Of a stretch of DNA of 64,000 nucleotides, positions 33,436 through 46,550 are shown one piece after another (the first letter of the stretch is position 1; every line of letters starts with the position of its first letter). The notes under the pieces are model-generated. The model was not told the origin of the DNA. It was given only the letters and a program-made list of their open reading frames with translations, and did no database searches. A program made the position numbers and the translations under genes. Source of the DNA: Pachypanchax playfairii (taxonomy: Eukaryota > Chordata > Actinopteri > Cyprinodontiformes > Aplocheilidae); assembly GCA_006937955.1 (NCBI GenBank), contig SSNP01000006.1:1209693-1273692 (forward strand). The letters run 5' to 3'.

Positions 33436-34184
33436 ACAATTCAAATATATCTAAAGGTCAATGTAAGTAACTCAACATGTGCAAGCAACAGATGCTGCTC
33501 ATATTAAGTCACATCACCTTAACAAAATCTTTGCAAAATCATTGATTTCTGAGTTAATTTAATAATAGCAAATATTATTTATGATAAACAACTTAATATA
33601 AGTAAAGCAATTAATTTTTAAAGTCTTATATTAGGAAGTCTGAAATGGATCTGTGATGCTGAGGCCCATCTGATCTGTTGGGGAGTTTAGGCTTCACGTT
33701 TGCACTGGCTCTCTGGAATCTATGAGCGGATCTTATTCACAGAACTCCAACAGCTGTAGGGGTGGAGGACAAAGGAGGAGTCGCTCACACTAATCAATAC
33801 AGACACACAAGAGTGAGTCGTTTACATGTGATCAATACCAATCAATCTCTTGGAGTGTGGGAAAATGTGTCTGAATAGCTCTAAATGTCTGCAGCTACGG
33901 TATTTACTTACATTTGGTTTATTTAGGGGAAAATGCTGGTGTGATGCTGTCGCATGAGTTTGGCCATTAAACGTTTAGATCTCTTGGACAATTTATAACA
34001 GTGTATCAGTAAAAAAAATAATAAAACACAGAAATTCTCCCTGTCTCTATTCGAAATTTTAAGAGATTAATGAAGCCTAAAATATAGTAAGCCTGTTTTA
34101 TAGGATGATACTTTGAATTTTGTGAGATTTATTGTCACACGCAAAGGAGTTTAAGCATCTTGGTGGGCTTTTTCATAAGGAATG

Positions 34185-34575
34185 ACAGGAATGAGAGGTG
34201 GACAGACAGATTGGGGCTTCGTCCACAGTAACCAGTCTGTTGTGGTAAAGGAAAAGAGCCGAACAGGCAAAGGTTTGGATCATGACCAGAAGAACAAGAT
34301 CCCAGATACAAGTAGTTGAAACATGATGGACGTTCTCAGTCTTGGAATTAAGATGAGGCGCTCCATCATCCTGGGAAACTTGGAGTAAAGACGCTGCTGA
34401 TCCACATACAAAGGAGTCTGCTGAAGGGGTTCGGACATCTGATTAGGATGCATCCTGGTGTCCTCCCTGTGGAGGTTTTATAGGCATGTCCCACTGGGAG
34501 GACACCACTGCACAGACCAGTCCTTGCTGGACAGATTATATGTGAGAATGCTTTGGGATTCCCCAGGAGGAGCTG
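34185..34575 (+). pseudogene. 3' remnant of a non-LTR (LINE) retrotransposon
   Basis: The stretch reads like the C-terminal end of fish LINE polymerases: words for LLIHIQRS, FGHLIRMHPGVLPVE, HVPLGG and WTDYM..MLWDSPGGAGE appear in shifting frames. The DNA order (GGACATCTGATTAGGATGCA, then GGACAGATTATATGTGAGAA, then GGGATTCCCCAGGAGGAGCT) is the same as in intact copies as I remember them. It is decayed, with stops and frameshifts. Confidence 0.6.
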
Positions 34576-35944
34576 GTGAGTGTTACTTGTTTCAAACCAT
34601 TTTCAAATAATAAGCACGGAGAAACAATCAGAAATGTCATGGAACAAAAACATGTTTCAATGTGTTTGTTTTAAAAACAGGAAGTGTGAACAGAAAGAAA
34701 TAAAAAAGAATCAGGTGGAACAAGCTGGAACGAGACAGAGTGCACATGAAAATGTTGATGCAATAAATAATTAGTGTTTGACATCATTCAGATATAATTC
34801 TAAGCAGGTCTTGAATGATATTTGTTTGAAATAATTTGGATTTTCTTTCTAGTTACCTGGATCATGAATAAATAGTCACTTATCAAATATCTAAATATTC
34901 AAATGTCATAAAGACCTTTTTTATCAATTAACTGAAGAAAAATAAATCATAAAGGTAAATGGTAAATTTATGTGTTTTACTATCATTGCTGCCATTAACT
35001 TAAACTCTGTTTCTCTTTTGACAAGTAGGTCGACCCTCTTGTCTCTTTCCTGTCCTCTCAGATCCCAGTGGGTCAAAACAGGTAACTTATCCTGAACCCG
35101 GTTTAAAGATTGATCACAATCTGCTGCTTTCCTTTTGCCAGGAAACATTTCATTATTTGACATTTTATAATTACCAGAAACTCCTCCGGATCTGGACCCG
35201 TTGATGTGATCCGGTCTTGTTGCCTCTTTATAGATCTGAAATCACTTGTGTTATGAAATGAGAAGCAATAAACAAACAAAACAACAAACGTGAAGTTGTT
35301 GAGTCATAGAATTCATGGGAAGTTTGTTATGAAATTCCTTTTATTACTTTATGTAAAACTGAAATAATAATCTTGTTTAAGTTAGAATTAAAATTACAGC
35401 CTTTGTCATGCTATCATGCTAATAGTTTCCACTAATGCAACATTTACGACATGAACAAGATAAAAAGCACGAGAGGAGATTTATACTCAAGTTGTCCAAG
35501 TTCAGTGTTTCCCCTCTTCATAATCATGTCTTCTGTTATTGCTCTGTCTCCCTTTGCAGTCAAACAACTGTTGGAACCAATGGAACATTGAATCCCAGCA
35601 GATGTTTATGGCACCATTTTAACTGCCCTGATGGATTTACGGGTATTTACAGATTACTCACCACAGTAGACACAATTCTAGACAGTAGAGCATAAAGAGC
35701 TGTAAATTACACTTTCGTGCCAAGCTAACCATTTTATGTGACTGTACACACAAACTAATGGTCATAGGTCATCTGTGTTGAGATGGTTTAATACATTAGA
35801 CAAAAGGTGATGAATATTTCTCAGTTTAACCATAAAATGTATCTGTTTGTATAAACTGTGGCTCCTTTATGATAAACATGATATGTTAACAACCTCAATC
35901 AACACAGTTTTACAGCTGCAATTATGATCTGAACATGTGATTGT

Positions 35945-36065
35945 TTTTGTCTCTATGTGGCCTTGTGATGGACTGGTAACCTTTTCAGGATGTACTCTGA
36001 TGACTAATGGAGATAGAAACCACTTCCCTGTGACACTGTAGAAGATCAAGTTGATGGATGAATGA
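35945..36065 (+). repeat. fragment of the retro-repeat family (opposite strand)
   Basis: TGTGATGGACTGGTAACCTT, then CTAATGGAGATAGAAACCAC and CTGTGACACTGTAGA and a short GGATGAATGAATGG tail. Same family as 32119, opposite orientation. Confidence 0.5.
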
Positions 36066-36835
36066 ATGGAAGATATAAAATGTTGAAATTGTCACAGTTC
36101 TGAGGTTTTGTTTGTTCTTTTTTATTCTTGTTTTGTATTCAGTGTACCATAGCTTCAGTTATCTGTTGTTCACAGTCAGTTTTATTGGTTTTGTTTCTTG
36201 TCCCTTGCCTTTTCACCCTGTCTGCTAGCATCATCATTGCATCACTGTGAGCTGCAGTTAGTTCATATCACTCATCTGTTTGGTTGGGTTTACATTCCCT
36301 CCTCAGGGTTTTTGTTGTTGTCAGATTATCTGTTGTTGTTTTCATGTTCATGTCATGTCATGCATATTGCAAATCTGAAAGTGGATCAAACACAGTGCTA
36401 TAGATAAGTTGGTTTCCACACCATTTGTTGGGACAAGAAAATGGACAATGTATGTACAAATTGAGGTGTGACATATTAAAACAGGGTGATTTAGGAAAAA
36501 AAAAAGTAGTGATTTTTTTGGAATAACTATTAATGCTACAGCAGGAGGTGGTTTTCAAATACTAACCTGAAACTTTACTGGAATTTGGTGATTGTGGGGT
36601 CCAGAATCTGTTAGGACACCAGCTTGTTTGGACTTGTGATCATGGGACACAACTGTAGCACTAATGAGAACAACGTTTGTGTTTAGGATTAGAGGAAGAA
36701 TTAGATCATGAGAAGATTGAGGGTAGTAGTTAAAAATTTATATGTGGTGGACAAAAGTCATTGTAAAGAGCTGTGGGGTGATTGTGTCAGAAGAGTGTCC
36801 TCACAAGGAACAAAAAGAAGTGGGTTTGTATTTCT

Positions 36836-37110
36836 GACCTCCTGAGGACCCGTTTCCTGACTTTTACTATCTTTCTGGGGTCCGAGGGTTCTTGTGGGGA
36901 CCGAAGCCTGGTCCCCATGAGGGGGACTCCCCTTTTTAGGGTTAGGGGTTAGGTTTATAGGTATGGTGTGAATAGAGTTTTAGTTAGTCTTAGGGTTAGT
37001 TATAGATCAGTAATGGTTAAGGTTAGGAAAAGGGTTTGGGTTAGGTATAAATCTAGTTACTAAAATCAATGGAAGTCAATGGACGGTCCCCATAAGGATA
37101 ACAAAACACA
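36836..37110. repeat. GTCCCCA repeat with telomere-like GGTTAG core
   Basis: Facing motifs CTTGTGGGGACC (~36891) and GGTCCCCATAAGG (~37085) bracket about 150 bp rich in GGGTTAG, GGTTAGG and GTTAGT words. It is a recurrent fish interspersed repeat rather than true telomere; the units are degenerate and irregularly spaced. Confidence 0.55.
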
Positions 37111-37116
37111 CTTACA

Positions 37117-37143
37117 GTGTGTGTGTGTGTGTGTGTGTGTGTG
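37117..37143. repeat. (GT)n microsatellite
   Basis: About 13 uninterrupted GT units directly after the GTCCCCA repeat. Confidence 0.85.
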
Positions 37144-38671
37144 CACATGTTGTTAATGGATATTGACCAGTACTAAGAACTAATGGAAACCCTATGCAGT
37201 TCTCTTGAACCATGACACCCTCCTCATCCCCCAGTGAGACCAACTTGACCACCTGGACCACATCAATAGTTGGTGTGTGTGTTTCTTCATAATATTAGCT
37301 GGCTGGTCAAGACACAATGACACTGTGACTCTGAAGACTTAACACCACACTGAGAAAGGTCACAACTAAGTGACAAACTCTACACAAACACACACACTGG
37401 CATTTGGACTGTTATTCTCAATTATTCACAACATTCTTAACTGGACTTTGGGCTAATTACTTAAAAAAGTACATCCAAAGTGACACTAGGTACATTGCAT
37501 ACGTCGGCCATTTGCTAAACTTTAAATGCTCCTTTACCTGAAAAAAGGGGCAATTGTTTATAGAAAAATAAGCTAGTTTAAAACCAATAAGAAGATCATA
37601 ATACAATTTGAATACAGGAAAAATCAGGCAAATGTAAAAGAACACTGGAAGATATGAGTTGTGACACAGCAGTTTTAAAATTGTGGGTTTAACTTATTAA
37701 ATTGTATCTTTTTATTTACCTTTAACTTCAGTGCCTTGGTTTGTGTTCCTTTAAGTCCATCATGAGATTATTTATTTTCTTCTTCCCTCTTTTCTCTGTT
37801 AAAAGCTGCTGTTAAACCTGTTAAATCTGTTTGTGGAGGATAATAATCCTGACAGAGTGACACGCCTGGGAAACTTTACTGCTTTGTGATTTGCAAAAAA
37901 GTAAAATTCCTGATAGGCATAAAATGTTTTCCTCAATATTAGCACATCTTTACTTTCTCTTATCTGTAAATGTATTCTAACCCTGAAAACTCTGGTGTAC
38001 TTTAGTGAGAGTTTGTTTGCACTTGTGTCCTTTTATTGCTGTTAAACTAAAGCAGGCTGGTCCTGCAGTTGTTCCCACTTTCCTGTGATTAAACAGGAGT
38101 GACATGATTCCTGCACCAAAGCATGTGCACACACTGCAGGCATTGTTGTGATTAAATATTTTACTGATACTTTGTCCTTTCAGCAGCGTGTTTATTCTCC
38201 AGGTCGTCACACATACACACTCAAAGATGGACAAAGACCATCAGAAGTACTCGTTTCCTGGTAAACGCTGATATGCATGAATTAAACACATAAAACGGAA
38301 CATATTTACTTTAGATTAAAAAAATCACAGTCTTCAATGTCATTTGAGACGGTAAAACCTCTGAGTCAACCGTTTTATGTTACCATACATTTTATAACTG
38401 AGCTCATTGTGCATTTAATTATAAGACAAAGTTTTTGTTTACGATGTAGAATGACAAACATTTTTAGGCTCTCCAACCACCTTCTGACAGACTCATGACT
38501 GTTAGATTGTCATTTTCATAAAGTATTAAAAAAGAAAAAGTACATTTACAAGGCTTCAGTGGTTAATCTTATTATTACACACATCAGGGCCTCAAGTGGA
38601 AGAAACGTGCCAGTACTCCCCTTAATGTGATAGAAATATCAAACAGAAACATTTATTCATCAATCTGTACA

Positions 38672-39018
38672 TACACTCTCAGAAATAGAGGTACGAGACA
38701 AGAACATATAGGTAAATTGTTCTAAAATGTTCCCTTAAAAGTACAATATTGGTCTTTAAAAGGCCAGAAATGTCCCTCTGAGGGTTCAAACTTATACAAA
38801 GTATAAATTTGTAACATTTCAACTGCACCTGCAACCCTGGTCAAGGCTGGTTAATCTCCATTTTATTAAGTTTCATCCATCATTTTCAATATTATGGTTT
38901 AATTGTTGGTTTTAGACTTCAAAACGTGGCATAATTTTACTGTTTTAGTGGAACAACTTCATAAGGTACAAAAATGGACCTGGACTACAAGGTACAAATT
39001 CTTGTCGCTGGGAGTGTA
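38672..39018 (+). repeat. single copy of the CACTCTCAG MITE family
   Basis: Starts TACACTCTCAGAAATAGAGG and ends CTTGTCGCTGGGAGTGTA, with TA at both ends. It is colinear with the left arm of the foldback at 683 (shared GGTCTTTAAAAGGCCAGAAA, GCAACCCTGGTCAAGGCTGG and so on) and shows the intact unit with its short CACTC/GAGTG inverted ends. Confidence 0.75.
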
Positions 39019-39029
39019 CCCTTTTATGC

Positions 39030-39186
39030 AAACTTCAGGACTTTGTGGTTATTTTTTAAGTATTAACCAGTAATATGAAACATTTTATATCTAAAAAAAA
39101 CAATCAGGAAACACTGATTAACAGACCTTTCAATCTGTCTGCATTAAAATTCAGGTGGTTCCAGGCTTCAGCAGCAGTTAGTTGGT
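39030..39186 (-). repeat. inverted copy of the repeat at 1417-1540
   Basis: The reverse complement includes CTGAAGCCTGG, GAAAGGTCTGTTAATCAGTG and ACCACAAAGTCCTGAAG, parallel to 1417-1540 with an extra A-rich insertion. It begins 12 bp after the MITE. Confidence 0.55.
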
Positions 39187-39299
39187 CGCACATACATACA
39201 TACATACATTAAACACACGGGACTTATTTATTTGACAAAGTAACAGTCCACAGTAATAACAAAAGTTAACTAATTAAATAGCAGTACCTGTGCAACAGT

Positions 39300-39480
39300 T
39301 GATGCGGTGGTGACTCCAAGGTGTAATCGTTATTATTGTCCGGCCGGAAACAACGCCCGGTGACGGATGGTTTAACAATATTCTTATCCAGGTGGAAATC
39401 AGGAGAAATTCGGGAGAATGATGGTCCCGGGAGAGCATTGTAATTCGGGAGGGTTGGCAAGTATGGTCGGACGAGGAAAA
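39300..39480. repeat. probable hAT-type repeat fragment
   Basis: GGTCCCGGGAGAGC followed by TTCGGGAGGGTTGGCAAGTA resembles a widespread vertebrate hAT terminal segment as I remember it. No second terminus was identified. Confidence 0.35.
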
Positions 39481-42400
39481 AGAACAAAAATAACCTTACC
39501 CCCCCAGGGATAAAAAATAAAGGACCAGAGGGGGGGACATCAAAAGCAGAGGGGGGTAAATCCCCCCATCACCCCGACAAATCGCACACTGAATATATCT
39601 GAAATTTATCTTACCCATAGATTTATTCGGGATTTTCTTTTATTTATGCTTAGTTGGTAGTGAACATTACACATGCAAATCTTCAAACTGACATTGCTGT
39701 GAGAAAGAGACACAATGTGCCGTGTTTTTGTATAGAGACAGTTGATTTGTTTATTGGAAAAGAATCACTTGTGGTTTAGAGAGTTACCTCAACAGCTCAG
39801 TGTGAACAGAGGAAGTGGAAAAATCGACATAGGTGCTTTAATAGAGGGTCTTTTTACGGTGTGTGTTGGTCTTAACTGCTAGTTGAGGTCAAATCAAAGA
39901 GCGGAAAAACAGTCTGTGAGGTGTACATGCACACTTTTATGTCGTTGTCTCGTTTGACCATATCTAGAACCTAATCTAGAAAGGTTTGCTCAATTAGTCT
40001 GAGCATATATTCTACCATGATTTCAGGAAGCTGAGGCCTTTTAATGTTTACAGCAAGATGTTGCATCTCTTGGAGAGAGAGAAAAGTTTTTGCAGCAACA
40101 TCACCGTCAAACAAAATGAACAAAGTGATAAAAGCTGTGTAAGGAGCTTCTCTGGTGTCCAAAGACACAATTAGGCAAAGTTGATTTGTTGCATAAGTTG
40201 TTAAACATAAAGAATAACTTAGCTCAGCTGTAACATGAAATTATTTATTCACAATGACTCTTTTTTTTAGGAAATAATGGTATAAACCTTTTAGCATGGT
40301 TGAATATGTTGAAATTCAGTTTGACTACATTAGGTTTGATTCAAATTAATTGCAACTGTGAAAGACAGAAGGAAAAAAAGTTTTTTATAGTGTGTAGAAA
40401 TACTGAAGATGTAGCTGGAACTAGAACCCACAAACACCAAAACAGAGCTGCTCTAAACTAACGTGTTGGTTTCTTTTTACAGTGTTAACGAGACACTGCT
40501 GAACACCGTTCCATCAGATCAGTGGCAAAATCAGAAGCATTGTTGGGAGGTTAAACATAGAAGGTTTTATACAATTTAAAAGTAAAATGAATATAGGACA
40601 CATTGTCCTAGTTATTTGCATGGAATGGCTTATTTAAATGTAAAATAAAATAAAAATGAGAACAATCAGTACTTGTTCTACTTTGCTTACATTTTTATTG
40701 ATGGTAGTTGGACTAAAACAAGAAAAACGTAGAACTTTGGGACCGATGTCAAAGTTATATGATAAACTTTATGCTGTATTTTGAATTTATTAACTGAGTT
40801 TCTGCACCTCTTATCACAGATTTTGCTCTTCAAATATAAGAAAAAAATCCTTTTTCCAGTCTGATATCCTCCTCGCGTCGACAATCTCACATTATTTCAT
40901 TCATATTTTGGGTTCTTCCTCTCTTTAAACCTGTAAAAATACATAATTAAAGTTTATTTTATTATATTCTGGTCTTATTATTAGTTTAAAAACTAAATAA
41001 GTTAATAAATATTCACATATAATCTGACTTCAACATATATTTGAGGATAATATCAAGCAAGCGTCTGCCGTTTAGTCTGTTGTGCATTTAACAACTACAA
41101 GCTTAATCATTTTTTATAATTTAAATTATTTGCTTGTCAGATTTTATTGTAATCTTTTATTTTTCTCATATATAGATCTTGTTCAGAACTCATCACATCT
41201 CCTTTAATGTGCTCACAATGTGGTGTGGCACTTCACATGACAGCAAAGCAAACTCCTACTACAAAGCAAAACCCACAGTACAACAAGAGAGTGGCACAAA
41301 AATATATTTTACTGAAACCAGAAGTTAAAACACCCCCCAGTGGACCAACAAAAAGTGCTGTTAACTAATTTCAATTACCTTGTGACTTTTTCATGAAATA
41401 ATGCACAGTAACAAAGTAAATTCTCCACTTTTTTTTACTTTCAGCCAAAGTTTCTACAATCTTCTGCAAAGAAAACTCATCTGGTGATATTTGAGAGGCA
41501 GGATGCAGATATTTAGATGAAAGAAGCAGAAAGAGGCTGTGCTGACTGTGTTTCCCCTACACAAGTTGTGGTGACATTTTCTACTTGTTCAAAGATATTG
41601 GTCAAAAATATCACAGTTCTGTATATTTTTTTAATTGACATGCACATAATTTGTCAACAAAGTACTTTTTTCCAACTACATACTTCACATTTAAATATTT
41701 TAACTTCTGAAACCTCAATTATATCATGAAAAATGTGTTTATATATATTCATTTAGCAAGCAGTTTAGTCACATTTGATGTCACATAGGTGAGTAAAGGT
41801 TGAATAAAAAAAACCAAAAGATAAAATTTGCCCGAAGGCCGGAATAAAAAGAAAAACCTCCATTTAATTATTCAGTGGTTTGACGGGTTAGTTGGAAAAC
41901 TCCACTCTACAGCTGCTGAATACTTTCATTAAATCAATTTCTCCTTCAGATTTTACCAGTTTCATTACAAAAGAAGAGACACTGACTGTCAGGCTGATGG
42001 AAAGTTTGACAGACTTGTTTTGATGACAGGTTGTTGAAACTGTTGTAGGTCATCTGACTTCAGATAACTTGACTTATTGTGTTTGCAAAGATACAAAAAC
42101 GCACGCAGCAAAATTTGGGATCATTTTGTGCAGCAAAAAATCACGTGATTCTATATCGAAAAGTTTAGAAATGTGTTTAAAACTATTCTCTTTGTACAGC
42201 CAGACGCTGGTTAACCAAACATTATTATCTTATCTTTATTTATATGCATGCATGTAAACAGTATGTTCCATCATAAGCCATTGTGTGTGTTTGTGTGTGA
42301 AGTTTCCACAGAGAAGAGTAGGCTGAGTCAAAATGAGAGTTTAAAGGTTTCCTCTACACGCTTGTGAGATACCAGATGAGTGGAAAACTGGTTTTACACA

Positions 42401-42804
42401 CAAACACAAGCAAAACACTTCACAAAGCAGTTCAAACATTTACAAACAATAAAGGACCATCTCTGTATGAGTGACACATGCAAAATCAGCTGTAGAATGA
42501 AAGACACCTACTTATTGATGGTTCATTGAGGAGTTTTTGTTAAAATGGTTCAGCCTTCTACACCAGAGTTTACTGTTCTATACAGGTCAGCAGATCAGGT
42601 TAGAGCAGGTTTAAAAACCACAACAATGAGAAGTCCAAATTGATCCAAATGGCAGTAAAAAGCCAAACAGATACAAATATTTTTAATATTTTGGTTTTAT
42701 GGTGATATTATATGATCAGTGTGGAGGGGGGCAGTTGGGTCCAACCGGTATTTTGGAAGTCTCAGACTGCCCATGGCCTTGGGGACTGGCCTCAGGGTAG
42801 ATAG

Positions 42805-42905
42805 GTGTCCCCACCTCAGACCTGCATCAGAGCAGGGGTCCGGGTCCCCTCTGTTCTCTTGCTGGCTAACCCTCTGGTCAGTCTTAGACTAAGAGCCTCC
42901 ATTCT
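42805..42905 (+). pseudogene. possible LINE ORF relic
   Basis: RAGVRVPSVLLLANPLVSLR resembles the LLANVRSL motif at the start of the endonuclease-bearing ORF of fish LINEs. It is short and isolated, so weakly supported. Confidence 0.28.
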
Positions 42906-45900
42906 ATCTGCTGATAACATTTGGTCAAGAATGTATGAATCACATAATCCAGACATGCAGACTGTACAAGGGCAAAAGCAGAACAGATGTTATCGTCATA
43001 AAACCTCAATTTTCCTGTTTCTCAATTTGGACACTTTAAGTTGATGATGCATCCAGCCTCCTACACACCCTCTTTCTTCATGCTGGCTCCAATCTAAAGT
43101 GTTTTGGACACTTGAGCATTTTGAACATCTATAAAAGATTTTTGAAGAGAAGATAAACTGCTCCTGAAGTTATAATGTCTGCAAAGCCGCTCTGATGAAA
43201 CAATCTTTACAATCTGACCACCAGTCCAGTTTTTTCCAGATTAATTCAATAAATAAATAAATTAGAACTAGTAATGTCACATTAAACTGTTTAACGTGTC
43301 AGCTAATTCATTGCAAAATTAGGACACTGCAAATTTACACTGAAGATTATTTCTATATTGTGCAAATCTTCTTAGTAAATCAGAAAACTTTCTGTTAATA
43401 AATAATAAAATTTGATAAATTAAATGAAATAAAATGATAAATTTCCTCAGTGTGCTGCTGGATTCTATTTCTTTTTAGTGATGTGCAGAGATTCGATATC
43501 ATTCGTCAAGGCTTTTAAAAATGTTTTTTGGATGGTAAATGTAATATGACACACAACAACAGATGAAACAATCTTGTTTCAAAAAGAGACGGCTTGTTTT
43601 TGAGATAATGCATCATCAGAGTATCTTATGCATCTTATGATAAACCAGTGTATAACTAATCTGGACTAATAGCACTAATTTAAGGTGAACAAATTAATTT
43701 ACTGAATATTTGGTACAAACGCATCTGTCTGTCTCTAAGGCTCCATAATAAGTCTATGAATGTCATTTATAATCTATATCTCTATGATTAGTAGTTAAAT
43801 ATGATCTGGATAAAAGTGAGTCATTCTGTTCTTTTATTGTCTGAATAAGTTTTAGGGAAGTGAGAAATGTTCAGTCAGAAATGGAGGAAGAATTATTTGA
43901 TAATGTAATAAACCCCATTAACCTCAACCAAACTTGACTAGAAAAGTTTCTGTAGCATGTTTACTGTGATTTTTGTTGTTGCTTTGTTTGTTGCTGCTGA
44001 AAACACCATGAAATATAATCACAGTGATGATGATCATGATTTCATTGACATGTTAGGATCCATGTGCCCCTCATGAGACGTTCTGAGTGCTGTGATAACC
44101 TAATTACATTGTGACCACACTCAGCAGAAATCAAGCTTACCAAATCTTCCGGTTGTCTTTAATGCAAGAAAATTGGGATTATTTGGCGCTGGCGGTGAGC
44201 GCTACTTGTCTTCTGGTCTTAGTAGATGTTGCTTTACATATCAGGAGAAACCATGTGATGAAAGAAAGAGGCCCAAGGATCTAAATATCAGGTTTGATTA
44301 AGGTTTTACCACAATGTTGAAATCTGTAATCAGTAGATCATAGATGCATCGTGAGTGTGTCGAACAACCGAAGCTAAAAGCAAATCAAACTAAAGCAAAT
44401 TTTAAAGTTTCTGTTGCTAAAATAGCACAAATGAAATCTTCAGAAAAGTAGACAAGTTGAGACACTGTTCATTTGCATTTAAAGAATCTTGGACTTTGCT
44501 GAAAACAACAGTGACAGTCTTGGAATATTTTACTTTAAAACATACTGATAATATTGTTTAAAAGCAGAAGATTCAGAAATCGTCAGATTACTGACATGAG
44601 AGTGAAATTTAGGCAGCTAAAAATCCTCCTTCAAAGATCCAGTCTTTCCAAGTATTGACGTTTTAGTCATTTATTAATGACTAAAAAAGAGTAACTTAAT
44701 CCAGTTTTTACACAGTGCAAACTGAATAACTCCAAATAAATGTGGTTATTTGGCATTTAGAAAGTATAAATTTGTTAAAAGAGTCAGAGAAAAACAGAAA
44801 ATCCCTGTATGTGAAGACCAAAGCCACTGCTGAATGCATGCGACCTTTGACCTTGCAGGTAGAAGTGCATGAAAACAACATCAAACAGTTTATCTGTAAT
44901 GAACTAGCACCAGATGTTGTAGCTTCCAAAAGTTTTTCATGAATAAAATTTGAGAATCTCCCCAGATGATCAGCTTCAGCATCAACAACAAACAGAAATC
45001 AAAAGTTTCACAAGTCTGATCCAAACTTTTCATTTTTTTCTCCTCCACTTTTTATTCAGGCAGATGTTTTTTTTTTACAGTGGTGATTGAAATATGTTTT
45101 TAAAAATGTAAAGTTCAGTGTACTTCGAAGTTCCATTATCCTTTTTTTTGTTTCTCCCTCTTCCATCAGAGCCAAAAATAAAAATTATGCAATGCAACAC
45201 ATGACTTAAAGTTTCTCAGAAAGACCCAAATATATAAAAAAGCCTTTCCTCAAAATAAGATAATTATGAACAACAGAGATGCGATTCATGAATGTGGAGA
45301 GACTGAATAAAAGAGGAATACTGGTAGTTAGATTGTGGCTGCATCTTACCCAATCCAGGCTCACTGAAGATGTTTATATTTTAGCAGAGAAGGAATAAAT
45401 ATAAATATTTCAAATCTAATGAACCAATTTTCTACATGAACCATCAGCTCCTGAGATGAACTTTACTAGTTTAATAGCTTGTTGTGTTCCAAAGTGTTTT
45501 CATGGTGGCTAGAAGGAGAATTTCAGTCACTTCTAGTAAAACACTGAAATGTGGGATTTAGGAAAAGAAAATTGATGTTGGTGTGGAGACTCAGTTAAAC
45601 AGGAGACATCAGTCCTAAGAGTTTTTTTAAAAAAGGAACTAGATTTATATATTTTTAAAAGCTTCTCACCTTCTAAAAGACTCGGTTGACCATATACTCA
45701 TCCAGAAGAGAAACCTGAGCTCAAGCCTGCAAATATCAACAATGACTTTTAAACCCGGAATACCAAACTCAACTAAAACACAACTAAACAAGTCTTTTGT
45801 ATGAAACGTAGCTTTAGCACTCTGGCTAAAAACAACATACCACTAAAAGAAGAGACTCATTCTATGCCGCTAAGCCGCTGCAGGGTGAACTATCAGCTCG

Positions 45901-46344
45901 AAACGATACGGATCAGGGCTGCTCGTCTCGTCCACACCTTCCTCTCCATTTTATCTGAACATCTGTATGTGTCAGTGCAACATGTCAATCACAGCCCAGC
46001 CTGACCCCCCCAGGTCCTAAGCTACCCGTCCTTTTCTGCATTTTTAAAATTACCCTCCTGTAAGCAGGGAGATAGTTTAGAGGGGGGTGAGTTGTTCTTT
46101 AATAAAAAAAAAAAGAAGTCCCTCAAGTCTTTTAAAAACTCTTAGCAATGACAAAAAAATGATTGAAAGGTTAAATTAAGTGAAGCTTGTCCTCACACTT
46201 CTCATAAACTCTTATTCATGAAAAGACTGTCTGGTTGTGTGCATGTGCTTTGGGATGGGGCACCAAATTTATACACCCTTCTAGCCCCCCTTTCACCAGC
46301 ACCCTAAGCCCCCTGTTGGTGGTCTCACTACACCTGAAGATGAT

Positions 46345-46550
46345 CATGAACCCAACGAGGGTTTTTCTATGTGAAGTTCACATTCTCCCTGTGCATGTAT
46401 GGGTTTTCTCTGAGGACTCTGGTTTCCTCCCACAGACCAAAAACATGTGTGATAGGTTAATTGACAGCTCTAAGTTTTAAGTAGGCGTGTGTTTGTGTGT
46501 GAATTGACTTTTGACCTCGTCCGACCCTAAACAAGAACAAACAGGTAAAG
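46345..46550 (+). repeat. retro-repeat fragment, forward copy
   Basis: GTTCACATTCTCCCTGTGCA, then TTTCCTCCCACAGACCAAAA and GATAGGTTAATTGACAGCTC follow the stereotyped order of this fish repeat family, here without its distal end. Confidence 0.55.

Noticed and set aside
33152..33454. 100-codon plus frame with HMHPRAAHA repeats
   Set aside because: Produced by the 19-bp minisatellite, whose period is not a multiple of three.
34924..35163. 79-codon minus frame (MSNNEMFPGKRKAADCD)
   Set aside because: Reads plausibly as protein but has no recognisable family, splice partner or neighbour support; not called as a gene.
36939..37040. True interstitial telomere
   Set aside because: Units are degenerate and irregular, and flanking GTCCCCA motifs indicate a dispersed repeat family.
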